Shown: positions 51,386-60,757 of the stretch, one piece after another
Position numbering within the stretch: the stretch's first letter is position 1
Layout: each line of letters opens with the position of its first letter
Translations under genes and position numbers: made by a program
The notes under the pieces: model-generated
The model's database searches: none
Seen by the model: the letters and a program-made list of their open reading frames with translations, nothing else
What the model was told of the DNA's origin: nothing
DNA from: Bacteroidales bacterium UBA6445
GTDB lineage: Bacteria; Bacteroidota; Bacteroidia; Bacteroidales; UBA932
DNA length: 64,000 nt
Assembly: GCA_002439585.1 (NCBI GenBank)
Contig: DJOF01000008.1
Span: 62,001-126,000 of the forward strand
Reading direction: 5' to 3'

Positions 51386-54300
51386 ATGACATTCAAAGAG
51401 TATAAGGGCCTTGATCTGGTGTCTGTGGGGAAGCAGACGCTGGAGCATTGGAAGTCGATGCATGCCTTTGAGAGATCTCTAGAACTTCGAGAAGGTGCAC
51501 CTCAGTTTATTTTCTTTGAAGGACCACCTTCAGCCAACGGTATGCCGGGCATACACCACGTAATGGCTCGCTCCATCAAGGATGCCATATGCAGATACAA
51601 AACACAGACGGGCTACAAAGTAAACAGGCGTGCTGGCTGGGACACTCACGGGCTTCCGGTCGAGATAGGAGTGGAGAAGAAGCTCGGAATTCACAAAGAC
51701 GACATTGGCAAGAAGATCTCTGTTGCGGAATACAATGATACCTGTCGCAAGGAGGTTATGAAATATACCAAGGAATGGGTGAATATGACACAGAGGATCG
51801 GATATTGGGTAGACATGGACGATCCGTATATCACTTATGACAACAGGTATATCGAGACACTGTGGTATCTGCTTAAGAAGATATACGGAAAGGGGCTGTT
51901 GTACAAAGGTTTTTCTATACAGCCATATTCCCCTTCTGACGGTACTGGGCTTAGTTCCCATGAGCTCAACCAGCCAGGCTGCTACAAGGACGTGACAGAC
52001 ACAACAGTCACTGTTCAGTTTGAAGTCATAAAGGATGCAAAGTCGCAGCCTCTGTTCGGTATTGAGACACTGCCGGTATATTTTCTGGCGTGGACCACTA
52101 CCCCATGGACACTTCCATCCAATACTGCACTTTGCGTAGGGCCTGAGATAGAGTACGTAAGAGTTAAGTCATTTAACCCGTACAGTGGACAGGAAGCAAT
52201 CTATATAGTAGCCAAGCCATTGGTTTCAACCTGGTTTAATCCCAAGGCTGAGGGTCTTGCTTTTGATGATTATAAGAAAGGAGACAAACTTGTGCCTTTC
52301 AAGGTGCTTGACGGTGTATTCAAGGGCAAGGAACTTACGGGCATACGTTATCATCAACTGATACCTTGGTTCAAGCCGCTCGATGAAGGCGCTTTTAGGG
52401 TTATTTCTGGTGACTATGTGTCGGTAGATGAAGGAACTACTGGTATTGTACATATCGCCCCTACATTCGGTGCGGATGACAAGAGAGTCGCAGAAGCAGC
52501 TGGCATACCACCGCTCATGGTAGTTGATAAGGATGGTTTCCGTCAGGCTCAGGTCGATCATGACGGGCGTTTCTACAGATATGAGGATCTTGACCCAGAG
52601 TATGTTTCTACCCATGTAGCACCAGAGTACAAGGAATTTGCTGGTCGTTATGTCAAGAATGCCTTTGATGACTCGATTCCTGCAGATGCACCTACACTTG
52701 ATGTGGACCTTTGCATGATGATGAAGATGGACGGCAGGGCATTCCGTATTCAGAAACACGTGCACAGCTATCCGCATAGTTGGAGGACAGATAAGCCAGT
52801 GTTGTACTATCCGATGGACGCATGGTTCATCAAGACAACCGCAGTAAAAGACCAGATGGTGGCTCTTAACAAGACCATCAAATGGAAGCCGGAGTCTACA
52901 GGTACAGGAAGGTTCGGACAGTGGCTTGAGAATATCCAGGATTGGAATCTCTCACGCAGCCGATTCTGGGGTACGCCTCTCCCTATCTGGAGGACAGATG
53001 ACGGCAAAGAGGAGAAATGCATAGGATGTCTTAAAGAACTTTATGCTGAGGTTGACAAGTCCGTTGCCGCAGGATTCATGAAATCCAATCCTTTTGCGGA
53101 CAAAGGTTTTGACCCTGAGGACATGTCCAAGGCCAATTATGACAAGATAGACCTTCACCGTCCTTATGTAGACGAGATATTCTTAGTATCCGATTCGGGC
53201 AAGAAGATGACAAGGGAGAGCGACCTGATCGATGTGTGGTTCGATTCTGGAGCAATGCCTTATGCTCAAGAAGGTCTGCGCAATATCGCCTCTCCGCTTT
53301 TCGGATGTACGGCGGATTTCATAGCAGAAGGAGTAGACCAGACAAGAGGCTGGTTCTATACTCTCCATGCGATACATACGATGATAAGTGGTACTCCGGC
53401 TTTCAAGACAGTCATTTCCAATGGGCTTGTGCTTGACAAGAATGGAGACAAGATGAGCAAGCGCCTCGGCAATGCCGTAGATCCGTTTGACCAGCTTGAC
53501 AAATTTGGCCCGGATTCGCTCAGATGGTACATGCTGACAAATGCCCAACCGTGGGACAATCTCCGCTATGATGAGGCAGGAGTAGACGAGGTCAGAAGGA
53601 AATTCTTCGGGACATTGTACAACACATATTCATTCTTCGCGTTGTATGCCAATATTGACGGATTCGACCCGTCACAGGTGGCTATCCCGTATAATGAGCG
53701 TCCGGAGATTGATAGATGGATCATTTCCCTGCTAAATACCCTTATAAAGGAAGTACGAGCAGCTTATGAGGATTACGACATAACGACAGCTGGGCGTAAG
53801 ATTCAGGACTTCGTGTGCGATCATGTCAGCAACTGGTACGTACGACTCGGACGCAAGCGTTTCTGGGGAAGTGGCAATGATATAGACAAGCGTTCTGCTT
53901 ACCAGACTTTGTACGAGGTTCTTAAGGATGTTGCCGTATTGGCTGCCCCGATTGCCCCGTTCTATATGGATAGGCTCTATACCGATTTGGTACCTGGTGC
54001 GGAGTCGGTTCATTTCACACTTATGCCTGAAAGCAATGTTTCGGCGATAGATCCGGATTTGGAAGAGAGAATGAATCTTGCCCAGCGTGCATCGTCCATG
54101 GTGTTGGCTCTCAGGCGTAAGGTCAATATCAAGGTTCGTCAGCCTCTCTCGAAATTGGTAATCCCTGTTATCTCGGCGAAGGTCAAGGACCAGCTAGAGA
54201 AAGTAAAACCACTGATCCTAGGAGAAGTGAATGTCAAGGATATAGAGTTTATCTCTGATGCGGCTGGCATCATTACAAAGAAGATAAAACCTAATTTCAA

Positions 54301-54835
54301 GACTCTTGGCAAAATCTACGGAAAGCGAATGAAAGAGATCTCATCTGCTTTCGCGGAACTCTCTCAGCAGGAGATCAGTGCCATCCAGGAAGCCGGAGCC
54401 AAAGGCGAGTCATATACAATGAAACTTCCCGCCGGTGATGTCCTGCTTGCTCCGGAGGACTATGCGATTACCTCAGAGGATATGCCAGGCTGGCTTGTTG
54501 CATCAGACGGCCCTCTGACAGTAGCCCTTGATATAGAAGTTGATGAAAATCTCAAGAGGGAAGGAGTCGCCCGCGAACTTGTCAACAGAATCCAGAATCT
54601 GAGAAAAGACAGCGGTCTCGATGTTACCGACAAGGTTGCTGTGACAGTGTTTGCTCAAGGAGAAGCTTTTGCAGAGATAAGCGATGCGATGGCGACATTC
54701 CATGATTATGTGGCTTCCCAGACGCTATCCACTGGAATATCAGTCTCAGACGCTGCACCCTCAGAAGAGTCCCATGAGGTGGAATGGAATGAAGGAACTA
54801 TAAGTATAGCAGTGAGAAAAGACACTGCAAGATAA
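51386..54835 (+). CDS. ileS: Isoleucyl-tRNA synthetase, type 2 (eukaryote-like)
   Basis: 1149 aa from ATG 51386 (MTFKEYKGLD). Class I synthetase. Seen: HIGH-equivalent GIHH at 55-58 within PPSANGMPGIHH, CP1 editing domain with TTPWTLPSNTALCV, KMSKR at 689-693, anticodon-binding domain, and a long C-terminal region without the zinc-cysteine finger of E. coli-type IleRS. The length and motif context match the IleS2/eukaryotic subgroup, which is known to be less sensitive to mupirocin. Followed by the DksA-like gene. Confidence 0.95.
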   Translation: MTFKEYKGLDLVSVGKQTLEHWKSMHAFERSLELREGAPQFIFFEGPPSANGMPGIHHVMARSIKDAICRYKTQTGYKVNRRAGWDTHGLPVEIGVEKKLGIHKDDIGKKISVAEYNDTCRKEVMKYTKEWVNMTQRIGYWVDMDDPYITYDNRYIETLWYLLKKIYGKGLLYKGFSIQPYSPSDGTGLSSHELNQPGCYKDVTDTTVTVQFEVIKDAKSQPLFGIETLPVYFLAWTTTPWTLPSNTALCVGPEIEYVRVKSFNPYSGQEAIYIVAKPLVSTWFNPKAEGLAFDDYKKGDKLVPFKVLDGVFKGKELTGIRYHQLIPWFKPLDEGAFRVISGDYVSVDEGTTGIVHIAPTFGADDKRVAEAAGIPPLMVVDKDGFRQAQVDHDGRFYRYEDLDPEYVSTHVAPEYKEFAGRYVKNAFDDSIPADAPTLDVDLCMMMKMDGRAFRIQKHVHSYPHSWRTDKPVLYYPMDAWFIKTTAVKDQMVALNKTIKWKPESTGTGRFGQWLENIQDWNLSRSRFWGTPLPIWRTDDGKEEKCIGCLKELYAEVDKSVAAGFMKSNPFADKGFDPEDMSKANYDKIDLHRPYVDEIFLVSDSGKKMTRESDLIDVWFDSGAMPYAQEGLRNIASPLFGCTADFIAEGVDQTRGWFYTLHAIHTMISGTPAFKTVISNGLVLDKNGDKMSKRLGNAVDPFDQLDKFGPDSLRWYMLTNAQPWDNLRYDEAGVDEVRRKFFGTLYNTYSFFALYANIDGFDPSQVAIPYNERPEIDRWIISLLNTLIKEVRAAYEDYDITTAGRKIQDFVCDHVSNWYVRLGRKRFWGSGNDIDKRSAYQTLYEVLKDVAVLAAPIAPFYMDRLYTDLVPGAESVHFTLMPESNVSAIDPDLEERMNLAQRASSMVLALRRKVNIKVRQPLSKLVIPVISAKVKDQLEKVKPLILGEVNVKDIEFISDAAGIITKKIKPNFKTLGKIYGKRMKEISSAFAELSQQEISAIQEAGAKGESYTMKLPAGDVLLAPEDYAITSEDMPGWLVASDGPLTVALDIEVDENLKREGVARELVNRIQNLRKDSGLDVTDKVAVTVFAQGEAFAEISDAMATFHDYVASQTLSTGISVSDAAPSEESHEVEWNEGTISIAVRKDTAR

Positions 54836-54906
54836 CCTAGGGCGGCCGGACGCCTAATACAACTTGGCAAGGATTCCGTCGCGGTCTTGCCGAATTAAAC
54901 ACAGAG

Positions 54907-55314
54907 ATGGAAGAGAAGAAAGAAGAACAGGTTGCGAAGACCCGCTATAGTGATGAAGAACTGGAAGAGTTCAAGAAGATCATAATCGAGATGCTCGAAA
55001 AGGCTAAGAAAGAGTATAAGACTTTGCGACATGTCGTGATGAGTAACGGAACCAATGACATCGAGGATACCACCCCTTCTTTCAAGACGGTTGAAGACGA
55101 TGGTGCCATGCAGCTTTCCCGTGAGGAAGCAAGCCAGCTTGCACAAAGACAATACAAGTTCATTCAGAACCTTGAGGCTGCACTAGTCCGCATTGAGAAT
55201 AAGACATACGGAGTATGCCGCGTAACAGGCAAGCTTATACCTAAAGAAAGGCTTCGTCTTGTGCCTCATGCTACTCTTACCGTAGAGGCAAAGGAGCATC
55301 TCAATAAACGCTGA
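54907..55314 (+). CDS. DksA/TraR-family protein without zinc finger
   Basis: 135 aa. N-terminal coiled-coil hairpin of the DksA type (about 15-95) with acidic tip, and C-terminal YGVCRVTGKLIPKERLRLVPHATLTVEAK, where the four zinc cysteines of DksA are reduced to one (C107). This finger-less form is usual in Bacteroidetes. Likely RNA polymerase secondary-channel regulator; whether it responds to ppGpp is unknown. lspA follows 13 nt later. Confidence 0.88.
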   Translation: MEEKKEEQVAKTRYSDEELEEFKKIIIEMLEKAKKEYKTLRHVVMSNGTNDIEDTTPSFKTVEDDGAMQLSREEASQLAQRQYKFIQNLEAALVRIENKTYGVCRVTGKLIPKERLRLVPHATLTVEAKEHLNKR

Positions 55315-55327
55315 TAATACACTCAGA

Positions 55328-56023
55328 ATGAAGATATCTAGGGGCAGATTTCTGCTGCTATTGGGGACGATTCTCGTCATTGTAGACCAGATAATAAAGT
55401 TTTTGGTCAAGACTGACATGACTATTGGCCAGCATTTCAGTGTTATAGGAGACTGGTTTCAGATCCTTTTCATAGAAAATGAAGGAATGGCCTTCGGTAT
55501 GAAATTCGGTGGAATGGCCGGAAAGCTTGTGCTTACGCTTTTGCGTATAGTACTCTTCTCCGCCCTCTGTTGGTGGATAACTTCCATGGTGCGTCATGGA
55601 CGGGCCGTGGATACCGGTAAAGACGGAGTAAAAGTGTATGAGCCTGTCTCGAGTGGTGTTCTTGTCGGACTTACTCTCATTACAGCCGGAGCTATGGGCA
55701 ATATTATAGACTGTATCCTCTATGGTCAGATCTTTTCAGAGTCTACGCCATATCAAGTGGCGCAATTTGGCGGAAGCTATGCCCCTGTGTTCTTTGGAAA
55801 GGTTGTCGATATGTTCTATTTCCCTCTAATTGATACCCATTGGCCCACTTGGATGCCATTTGTTGGAGGGAGAGAGTTCAGATTCTTTGAACCTGTATTC
55901 AATTTCGCTGACAGCTGCGTGACTGTCGGAGCTTTCTACCTTATATTCTTTCAATATCACTTTTTCGCATCCGAGGGGAAATCCAGAGCCGCTGACAAAA
56001 AGACATCTGAATCCAATAGATAA
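55328..56023 (+). CDS. lspA: Lipoprotein signal peptidase
   Basis: 231 aa, longer than the ~160-aa norm because of loops between TM segments. Four TM helices. Catalytic aspartates in GNIIDCILYG and FNFADSCVTVG; N-terminal VDQIIKFLV with conserved D/K. Cleaves prolipoproteins such as those at 2273, 48698, 57475 and 57918 in this window. Convergent with trmN6. Confidence 0.92.
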   Translation: MKISRGRFLLLLGTILVIVDQIIKFLVKTDMTIGQHFSVIGDWFQILFIENEGMAFGMKFGGMAGKLVLTLLRIVLFSALCWWITSMVRHGRAVDTGKDGVKVYEPVSSGVLVGLTLITAGAMGNIIDCILYGQIFSESTPYQVAQFGGSYAPVFFGKVVDMFYFPLIDTHWPTWMPFVGGREFRFFEPVFNFADSCVTVGAFYLIFFQYHFFASEGKSRAADKKTSESNR

Positions 56024-56036
56024 CAAGGCTTAGGGC

Positions 56037-56780
56037 TTAGGCGAATAGATAGAAATCTTTGATGGCTTCAAGATATTCTTGAGAATACTGTCCGTCATGC
56101 ATTATGGTGAGATGCCTGCTCAAGGGAATATATTCTTTTGGAGCAGGCTCTTGGGTTTTTATAAGTGTCACTATGGTTCTTGAGGGTGGCTTGCGAGAAC
56201 TGCTACTAATGCTTACTATCTCATAAGGCTGAAGCCCGAAGCTTCGTGCATACCGTAGCATCGGCACTTCGTTGTTGGCTGGGAGTATCATTGCAAGTCT
56301 TCCTTCAGGAGATAGTGCAGAAGTCGCAAACGCGATTATTTCTCTGTATGACATGTTACCGTCAGTGTGTCTTGCCTGTGCTTTTCTTTCGTTAGGATTG
56401 GTCAGGGAAGAGTCGTAATAAGGAGGATTGGATACGATCAGATCGAATGGGCCGTTGTCCCTAAATCTCTCAAGCGGAATATTGCGAGCCTTTATATTAC
56501 ATGCCCACTGGGAAGCCGCGAAATTGCCTGCTGCCTCTTCGGTAGCTGTGCTGTCTTTTTCAATAGCTGTGATACTGAATGAGTCCGACCCTTTCTCTTT
56601 CTCGGTTCTATAAGCAAGCATTAAAGCAATTACTCCTGTACCTGTACCTATGTCCAAGATTTTACTGCAAATCTCAGGCAAAGGTACAATCGCACCGAGA
56701 AGTACCCCGTCTGTATTTATCTTCATCGCTGAGAGTTCGTTGCGAACCTCGAAGTGCTTGAATCTGAAGACTCCCGACAT
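56037..56780 (-). CDS. trmN6: tRNA1(Val) adenine-37 N6-methyltransferase
   Basis: 247 aa, class I SAM methyltransferase. Seen: FRFKHFEVRN N-terminus, SAM motif DIGTGTGVIALMLA, and the amino-methyltransferase motif NPPYYDSSL. Family assignment TrmN6/YfiC is by overall pattern; another N6-adenine or N5-glutamine target cannot be excluded. Last gene of the leftward run that starts with the SUI1 gene. Confidence 0.85.
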   Translation of the reverse strand: MSGVFRFKHFEVRNELSAMKINTDGVLLGAIVPLPEICSKILDIGTGTGVIALMLAYRTEKEKGSDSFSITAIEKDSTATEEAAGNFAASQWACNIKARNIPLERFRDNGPFDLIVSNPPYYDSSLTNPNERKAQARHTDGNMSYREIIAFATSALSPEGRLAMILPANNEVPMLRYARSFGLQPYEIVSISSSSRKPPSRTIVTLIKTQEPAPKEYIPLSRHLTIMHDGQYSQEYLEAIKDFYLFA

Positions 56781-56786
56781 GTTGCA

Positions 56787-57455
56787 TCAGTCTGTGATAG
56801 CCGGAGAAGAGATAAGGCCGTCTTTCATGAAGAGGGTACGGTCACACATATCGGCAAGAGAAGGATCGTGGGTGACGATTACAATAGTCTGTCCGAGCTC
56901 GTCTCTTAGTCTGAAGAAAAGGTTGTGCAGACCTGTCTTGGTCTCACTGTCAAGATTACCTGATGGCTCATCCGCATACAATACCGCAGGCTCGTTAATC
57001 AGTGCACGAGCAATTGCAACCCTCTGCTGCTCACCACCTGAGAGTTCGGCAGGCTTATGTGAGATTCTCTCTTGAAGCCCGAGCATTGATAGAAGGCGTA
57101 ATCCTCTTTCACGGGCCTGCTTCGCCTTGTCACCCCTTATCAGAGTCGGAATCATCACGTTCTCCAGAGCGGTAAATTCAGGTAGCAGGTGGTGAAACTG
57201 GAATACGAATCCTATTCTTCTGTTGCGGAACTCACTGAGTGCATCACGCCCAAGTGATCCAATCTCGGTACCATCTATGACAAGGCTTCCACTATCTGGG
57301 GTTGATAGTGTCCCAAGTATCTGGAGAAGTGTGGATTTCCCAGCTCCGGATGCCCCCATGATAGAGACAACTTCTCCTTTGTCCACGTGTAGATCGATGC
57401 CTTTTAGCACTTTCAGCTGACCGAAAGACTTCTCTATGCCTGTTGCGCTTATCAT
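56787..57455 (-). CDS. lolD: Lipoprotein-releasing type ABC ATPase
   Basis: 222 aa from ATG 57455 (MISATGIEKSFG); an extension to 57491 overlaps the previous gene and is not used. Walker A GASGAGKS, Q-loop FVFQFHHLLPEFTALENV (LolD hallmark), signature LSGGEQQR, Walker B VLYADEPSGNLD, H-loop VTHD. The cognate permease is not adjacent. Position after two lipoprotein genes fits a LolCDE role; MacB-type cannot be excluded. Confidence 0.86.
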   Translation of the reverse strand: MISATGIEKSFGQLKVLKGIDLHVDKGEVVSIMGASGAGKSTLLQILGTLSTPDSGSLVIDGTEIGSLGRDALSEFRNRRIGFVFQFHHLLPEFTALENVMIPTLIRGDKAKQARERGLRLLSMLGLQERISHKPAELSGGEQQRVAIARALINEPAVLYADEPSGNLDSETKTGLHNLFFRLRDELGQTIVIVTHDPSLADMCDRTLFMKDGLISSPAITD

Positions 57456-57474
57456 GTGCGGAATCTGTCTGATC

Positions 57475-57918
57475 TTATTGGATACCCTCAATAGCAGTCT
57501 CCCGTACTTCCTCAGGAATAGATTCCCTTATATAGGTCGTGACTTCGTTTGGTGCGTCTGATTGGGTGAGGGTAAGGGTATTGCCGCTTGTCTTTACTTT
57601 GTATGATACTCCGTTGAGAGGAGAATCGTCTGAGTAGGTTCCTGTAAGGACATTGTCTTTTAGGTTGTAGTTACCGTTATATTTGCGGTATCTGCCTTCC
57701 TGAAGTTTCTCGTAGATTTCGAAACTTGAATCTTCTGAGAAACTTATATATACAGACAGGCCGTAAGGCTCTTCCACTTTTGTAGGTACTTCTATTCCTG
57801 TAAGATGCCACTCACCGATAATGTTTGCCTCATCTTCTGCTGCTTTGCTGCAGCTTGATGTGAGGATCGCTGCCGCGATCGCAGCGGCAATGCATGTTAA
57901 TTTTGTCATAGTCTTCAT
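57475..57918 (-). CDS. Lipocalin-like lipoprotein
   Basis: 147 aa from ATG 57918, which overlaps the S8 protease stop by one base (TAATG). Signal peptide with lipobox TSSC, then a small beta-barrel of the lipocalin-like type (IIGEWHLTGIEV, YRKYNGNYNLKDNVLTGTY, YKVKTSGNTLTLTQ). Ligand unknown. Translationally coupled to the protease, so it may inhibit, bind or accompany it. Confidence 0.8.
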   Translation of the reverse strand: MKTMTKLTCIAAAIAAAILTSSCSKAAEDEANIIGEWHLTGIEVPTKVEEPYGLSVYISFSEDSSFEIYEKLQEGRYRKYNGNYNLKDNVLTGTYSDDSPLNGVSYKVKTSGNTLTLTQSDAPNEVTTYIRESIPEEVRETAIEGIQ

Positions 57919-59948
57919 TACAACCAACTTGAATTATTTCCGGCTACGCCTCTGGCTACAACCGATACTGTTTTGCTGATCTCCATTCCACCGATATTGT
58001 TACCGCCACCGATATTGCTGCCACCGGCAATTGCCTTGACGGTAATCTTCGCGTTGCCACTCCTGTGAGGTGTCAGTACGAGTCGGCCATTACTCATCTT
58101 GGGATTCTCGTTAAGTCCCAATGCAGCTAAGTCCTGTTCTGAGATCTCGACCCCGGTATATGTGAGGTTCTGGGACTGAGAACCGAAATAACCGGACAAG
58201 TCTATATTATTTTCCATGCCGACAGCGGCCATCACGCAAGGAGTACCTTCTATCTGCATCATGAGCTTCCAGGCATTGATAGCTCCAGTGCCCATCCTCT
58301 TGCGGTATTTGTCAATAGGCCATCTTTTCGTCAATTCCTGATTTTTGTAGTCGAGGGTTGCCTTGTAACCTTTGCAATATTGGTCAATGTTGTCCACCGA
58401 TGACAGGAGCATGGCCTTGAACTCGTCCTTAGTGCAGGTCTTTCCGAGCTTCTTCATGTAGGATAGCCCCAGGGCAGCTACTCCCGATACATGGGGACAG
58501 GCCATGGAAGTGCCTTGCATATAGGCGTATCCAGAGCTTTCTACTGGCAATGTCGTCCTCGTTCCTACTGGGAAAGTAGACAGAATCCCAGACGGACCGT
58601 TATATGTCCCCCCTGTGTAGAATTCCCCGCCAGGTGCGGCTATGTTGCATCCTGCCCCATAGTTGGTATAGTATGCCGGCTTGTAGTCAGCGGCAAAAGA
58701 CGTTACGGAGATCATGTCCTTTAAGGCTCCCGGGTAGCCTGAATATGCTGCATTCACATTGCCGGCAGCGAAGATAGCGATACCTCCGTTGATCGGGTTA
58801 TTCCTCTCCTTGTTGATGAAATATTCAAGTGCGGTGACAATAGCTCCACTTTGACTTTTATACATATTGTCGCTTTTATAGTATGCGCCTTGTGTGCTCC
58901 ATGAGCATTGGAGTATGGACGCTCCCTTGTCGGCCGCATATTGTATAGCATTGGCAATCTGGGATATGGAAGCTCCGTATCCTCCCGAAAAGATCTGGCA
59001 AGACATGATCCTTGCTCCATCACCTGCTCCGGTCCCTCCAGCCACTCCGGCCACACCGATGCCATTGTTGTTGACAGCTGCTACAGTTCCTGCTACATGT
59101 GTGCCGTGCCCTGTGTCTCCTCCATCTGGATATTGTGAGCCTGACTTGTTCCAACTGATCTGCGAGTCGTCTCTGAAGTTCCATCCGTGAATATCATCTA
59201 TGTATCCGTTGCCGTCGTCGTCTTTGCCGTTGGCCTTCTCGTCCGGATTGGTCCACATGTTGGCCATAAGGTCTGGATGGTTGTATGCCACACCTTCATC
59301 AACTACAGCAACTATTATGGACGGGTCTCCACCAGTAAGAGTCCAGGCATCGGCTACATTGATGTCTGCGCCCTCTACCGAGAAATTAGCTTCTGAACTT
59401 ATCCCCTTAAGTGGACTTCCATCGTTCTTGTAGTGCCACTGTCTTGCTATTAGAGGGTCATTGAATGTTATGTCTGCTGACGAGAGAGTACGAGTAGCAG
59501 GCTCAAGTTCACAAGGTACTGCTTTCCTATATGGACAGAAATCAACGATAGAATTGTATTCTATCTTCTTTACTCTGTTGTCAGCGGCTAAGGCACTGAC
59601 TATGCAGTTGATGTCGGTACTATCTTCTATATTGAATACATACCAATCTGTAAGCCCGAATGCCTTTGCCTCGGTGATGTCCTCACCATTGACGTTGAAT
59701 AGAGGCTCGCATGACGATGCCCCCGTCTTTGCAGCGAGGTCTTCTACTTCTCTCGTGCCGGCTATTGATGGATCAACGTATACCAATACGGTAGCCAGAT
59801 CTGCATTCTCTGCAGTGTTGAGTACTTTTACAGATGCACCGTGACCTTCTTTAGCCAAGTCATCTTGGTCTATAGTATGAGTGCAAGAAACCATGCATGG
59901 TAGTATAAGCATGATTCCAGCAGCTATCCTGATATAAGAATTTATCAT
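57918..59948 (-). CDS. S8 subtilisin-like serine protease, lipoprotein
   Basis: 676 aa. Type II signal peptide with C22 (CMVSC). Residues about 30-160 look like an N-terminal prodomain. Catalytic domain about 170-550 with D217 (VVDEGVAYNH), H281 (GHGTHVAG), oxyanion N397 (AAGNVN) and S481 (GTSMACPH). C-terminal beta domain (about 575-676) with a G/N-rich linker GGSNIGGGNNIGG. Lipid-anchored, probably facing periplasm or surface. Substrate unknown. Confidence 0.92.
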   Translation of the reverse strand: MINSYIRIAAGIMLILPCMVSCTHTIDQDDLAKEGHGASVKVLNTAENADLATVLVYVDPSIAGTREVEDLAAKTGASSCEPLFNVNGEDITEAKAFGLTDWYVFNIEDSTDINCIVSALAADNRVKKIEYNSIVDFCPYRKAVPCELEPATRTLSSADITFNDPLIARQWHYKNDGSPLKGISSEANFSVEGADINVADAWTLTGGDPSIIVAVVDEGVAYNHPDLMANMWTNPDEKANGKDDDGNGYIDDIHGWNFRDDSQISWNKSGSQYPDGGDTGHGTHVAGTVAAVNNNGIGVAGVAGGTGAGDGARIMSCQIFSGGYGASISQIANAIQYAADKGASILQCSWSTQGAYYKSDNMYKSQSGAIVTALEYFINKERNNPINGGIAIFAAGNVNAAYSGYPGALKDMISVTSFAADYKPAYYTNYGAGCNIAAPGGEFYTGGTYNGPSGILSTFPVGTRTTLPVESSGYAYMQGTSMACPHVSGVAALGLSYMKKLGKTCTKDEFKAMLLSSVDNIDQYCKGYKATLDYKNQELTKRWPIDKYRKRMGTGAINAWKLMMQIEGTPCVMAAVGMENNIDLSGYFGSQSQNLTYTGVEISEQDLAALGLNENPKMSNGRLVLTPHRSGNAKITVKAIAGGSNIGGGNNIGGMEISKTVSVVARGVAGNNSSWL

Positions 59949-60011
59949 TATATTGTCTTCGTTATGTTTGAGATAGTCCGGACAGTATCTCCTCTGCTCT
60001 AGTAGGAGGTG

Positions 60012-60263
60012 CTAAGGTACTGGGTCATATCCCGAACCTCCCCAGGGATTGCATCTGAGCAGTCTCCTGACAGTGAGATAAAGCCCTTTGAACGACCCCC
60101 ATTTCTTAAATGCCTCAAGGGCATATTGCGAACATGTGGGGGTAAATCTGCATGATGGCTGAAGATAAGGCGAGATGCATCTCCTATATATCTGTATAAG
60201 AGCAATGAATGGAAAAATCGAGACTTTCCTAACGATCTCCTGTATCTTTTCACTTTTTGCCAT
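60012..60263 (-). CDS. yidD: Membrane protein insertion efficiency factor YidD
   Basis: 83 aa from ATG 60263 (an earlier ATG at 60281 is possible). Seen: the hallmark YRRCISPYLQPSCRFTPTCSQYALEAFKKWG and RLLRCNPWGGSGYDPVP. Overlaps the rnpA end by 14 nt, the typical rnpA-yidD order; yidC is not in view. Confidence 0.93.
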   Translation of the reverse strand: MAKSEKIQEIVRKVSIFPFIALIQIYRRCISPYLQPSCRFTPTCSQYALEAFKKWGSFKGLYLTVRRLLRCNPWGGSGYDPVP

Positions 60264-60753
60264 CTTCTGCCGAGTCTCCAAATATATTGTCCGTTGTAGT
60301 AGCAGTATCTACCACATTGCCTGTCACCTTAATCTCAGCCGCATCGCCATCTGCCTTGGAATTTGCGGCACTTTTCTGCGCAGCCCCGATATTTTCAAGG
60401 ATTGAGATAATATCAGACTGTATGTCGGCAAATGCGGCTGCCTCTTTTGTTCTGTATATGTATAACATGTCAGTACCGCCTTCTTTACTGGCCTCAAGCC
60501 GGTATTTGTTGAGCCGATATGCTTCCCGTATGCGCCGTTTTAGGAGGTTTCTCTTGACAGCCCGTTTGAAGCATTTCTTGGGCACTGATACAACTATCCT
60601 GTTGAAAGATAGGCCGTTGCCACACCTGTAGCAGTATCTTAGATTGCGTGCCGTACCGTATCGCCCCTCGGAGAATAGTCTGTCAAGATCATTCTTGCAT
60701 GAGAGCCTTTCCTCCTTTCCAAGAGTATAGCGGTGTCCGGTACTGCCTTCCAT
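60250..60753 (-). CDS. rnpA: Ribonuclease P protein component
   Basis: 167 aa from ATG 60753 (MEGSTGHRYTLGKEERL); an upstream ATG at 60786 would overlap hemD. Core matches RnpA, with FNRIVVSVPKKCFKRAVKRNLLKRRIREAYR (the RNR motif reads RNL). The last ~48 residues, after ILENIGAAQK, are an acidic A/D/T-rich tail not present in normal ~115-aa RnpA. yidD starts inside that tail region. Confidence 0.93.
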   Translation of the reverse strand: MEGSTGHRYTLGKEERLSCKNDLDRLFSEGRYGTARNLRYCYRCGNGLSFNRIVVSVPKKCFKRAVKRNLLKRRIREAYRLNKYRLEASKEGGTDMLYIYRTKEAAAFADIQSDIISILENIGAAQKSAANSKADGDAAEIKVTGNVVDTATTTDNIFGDSAEDGKK

Positions 60754-60757
60754 GTGA

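Noticed and set aside
54836..54906. Terminator between ileS and the DksA-like gene
   Set aside because: GGCAAG/CTTGCC can pair over a long loop, but no T tract follows.
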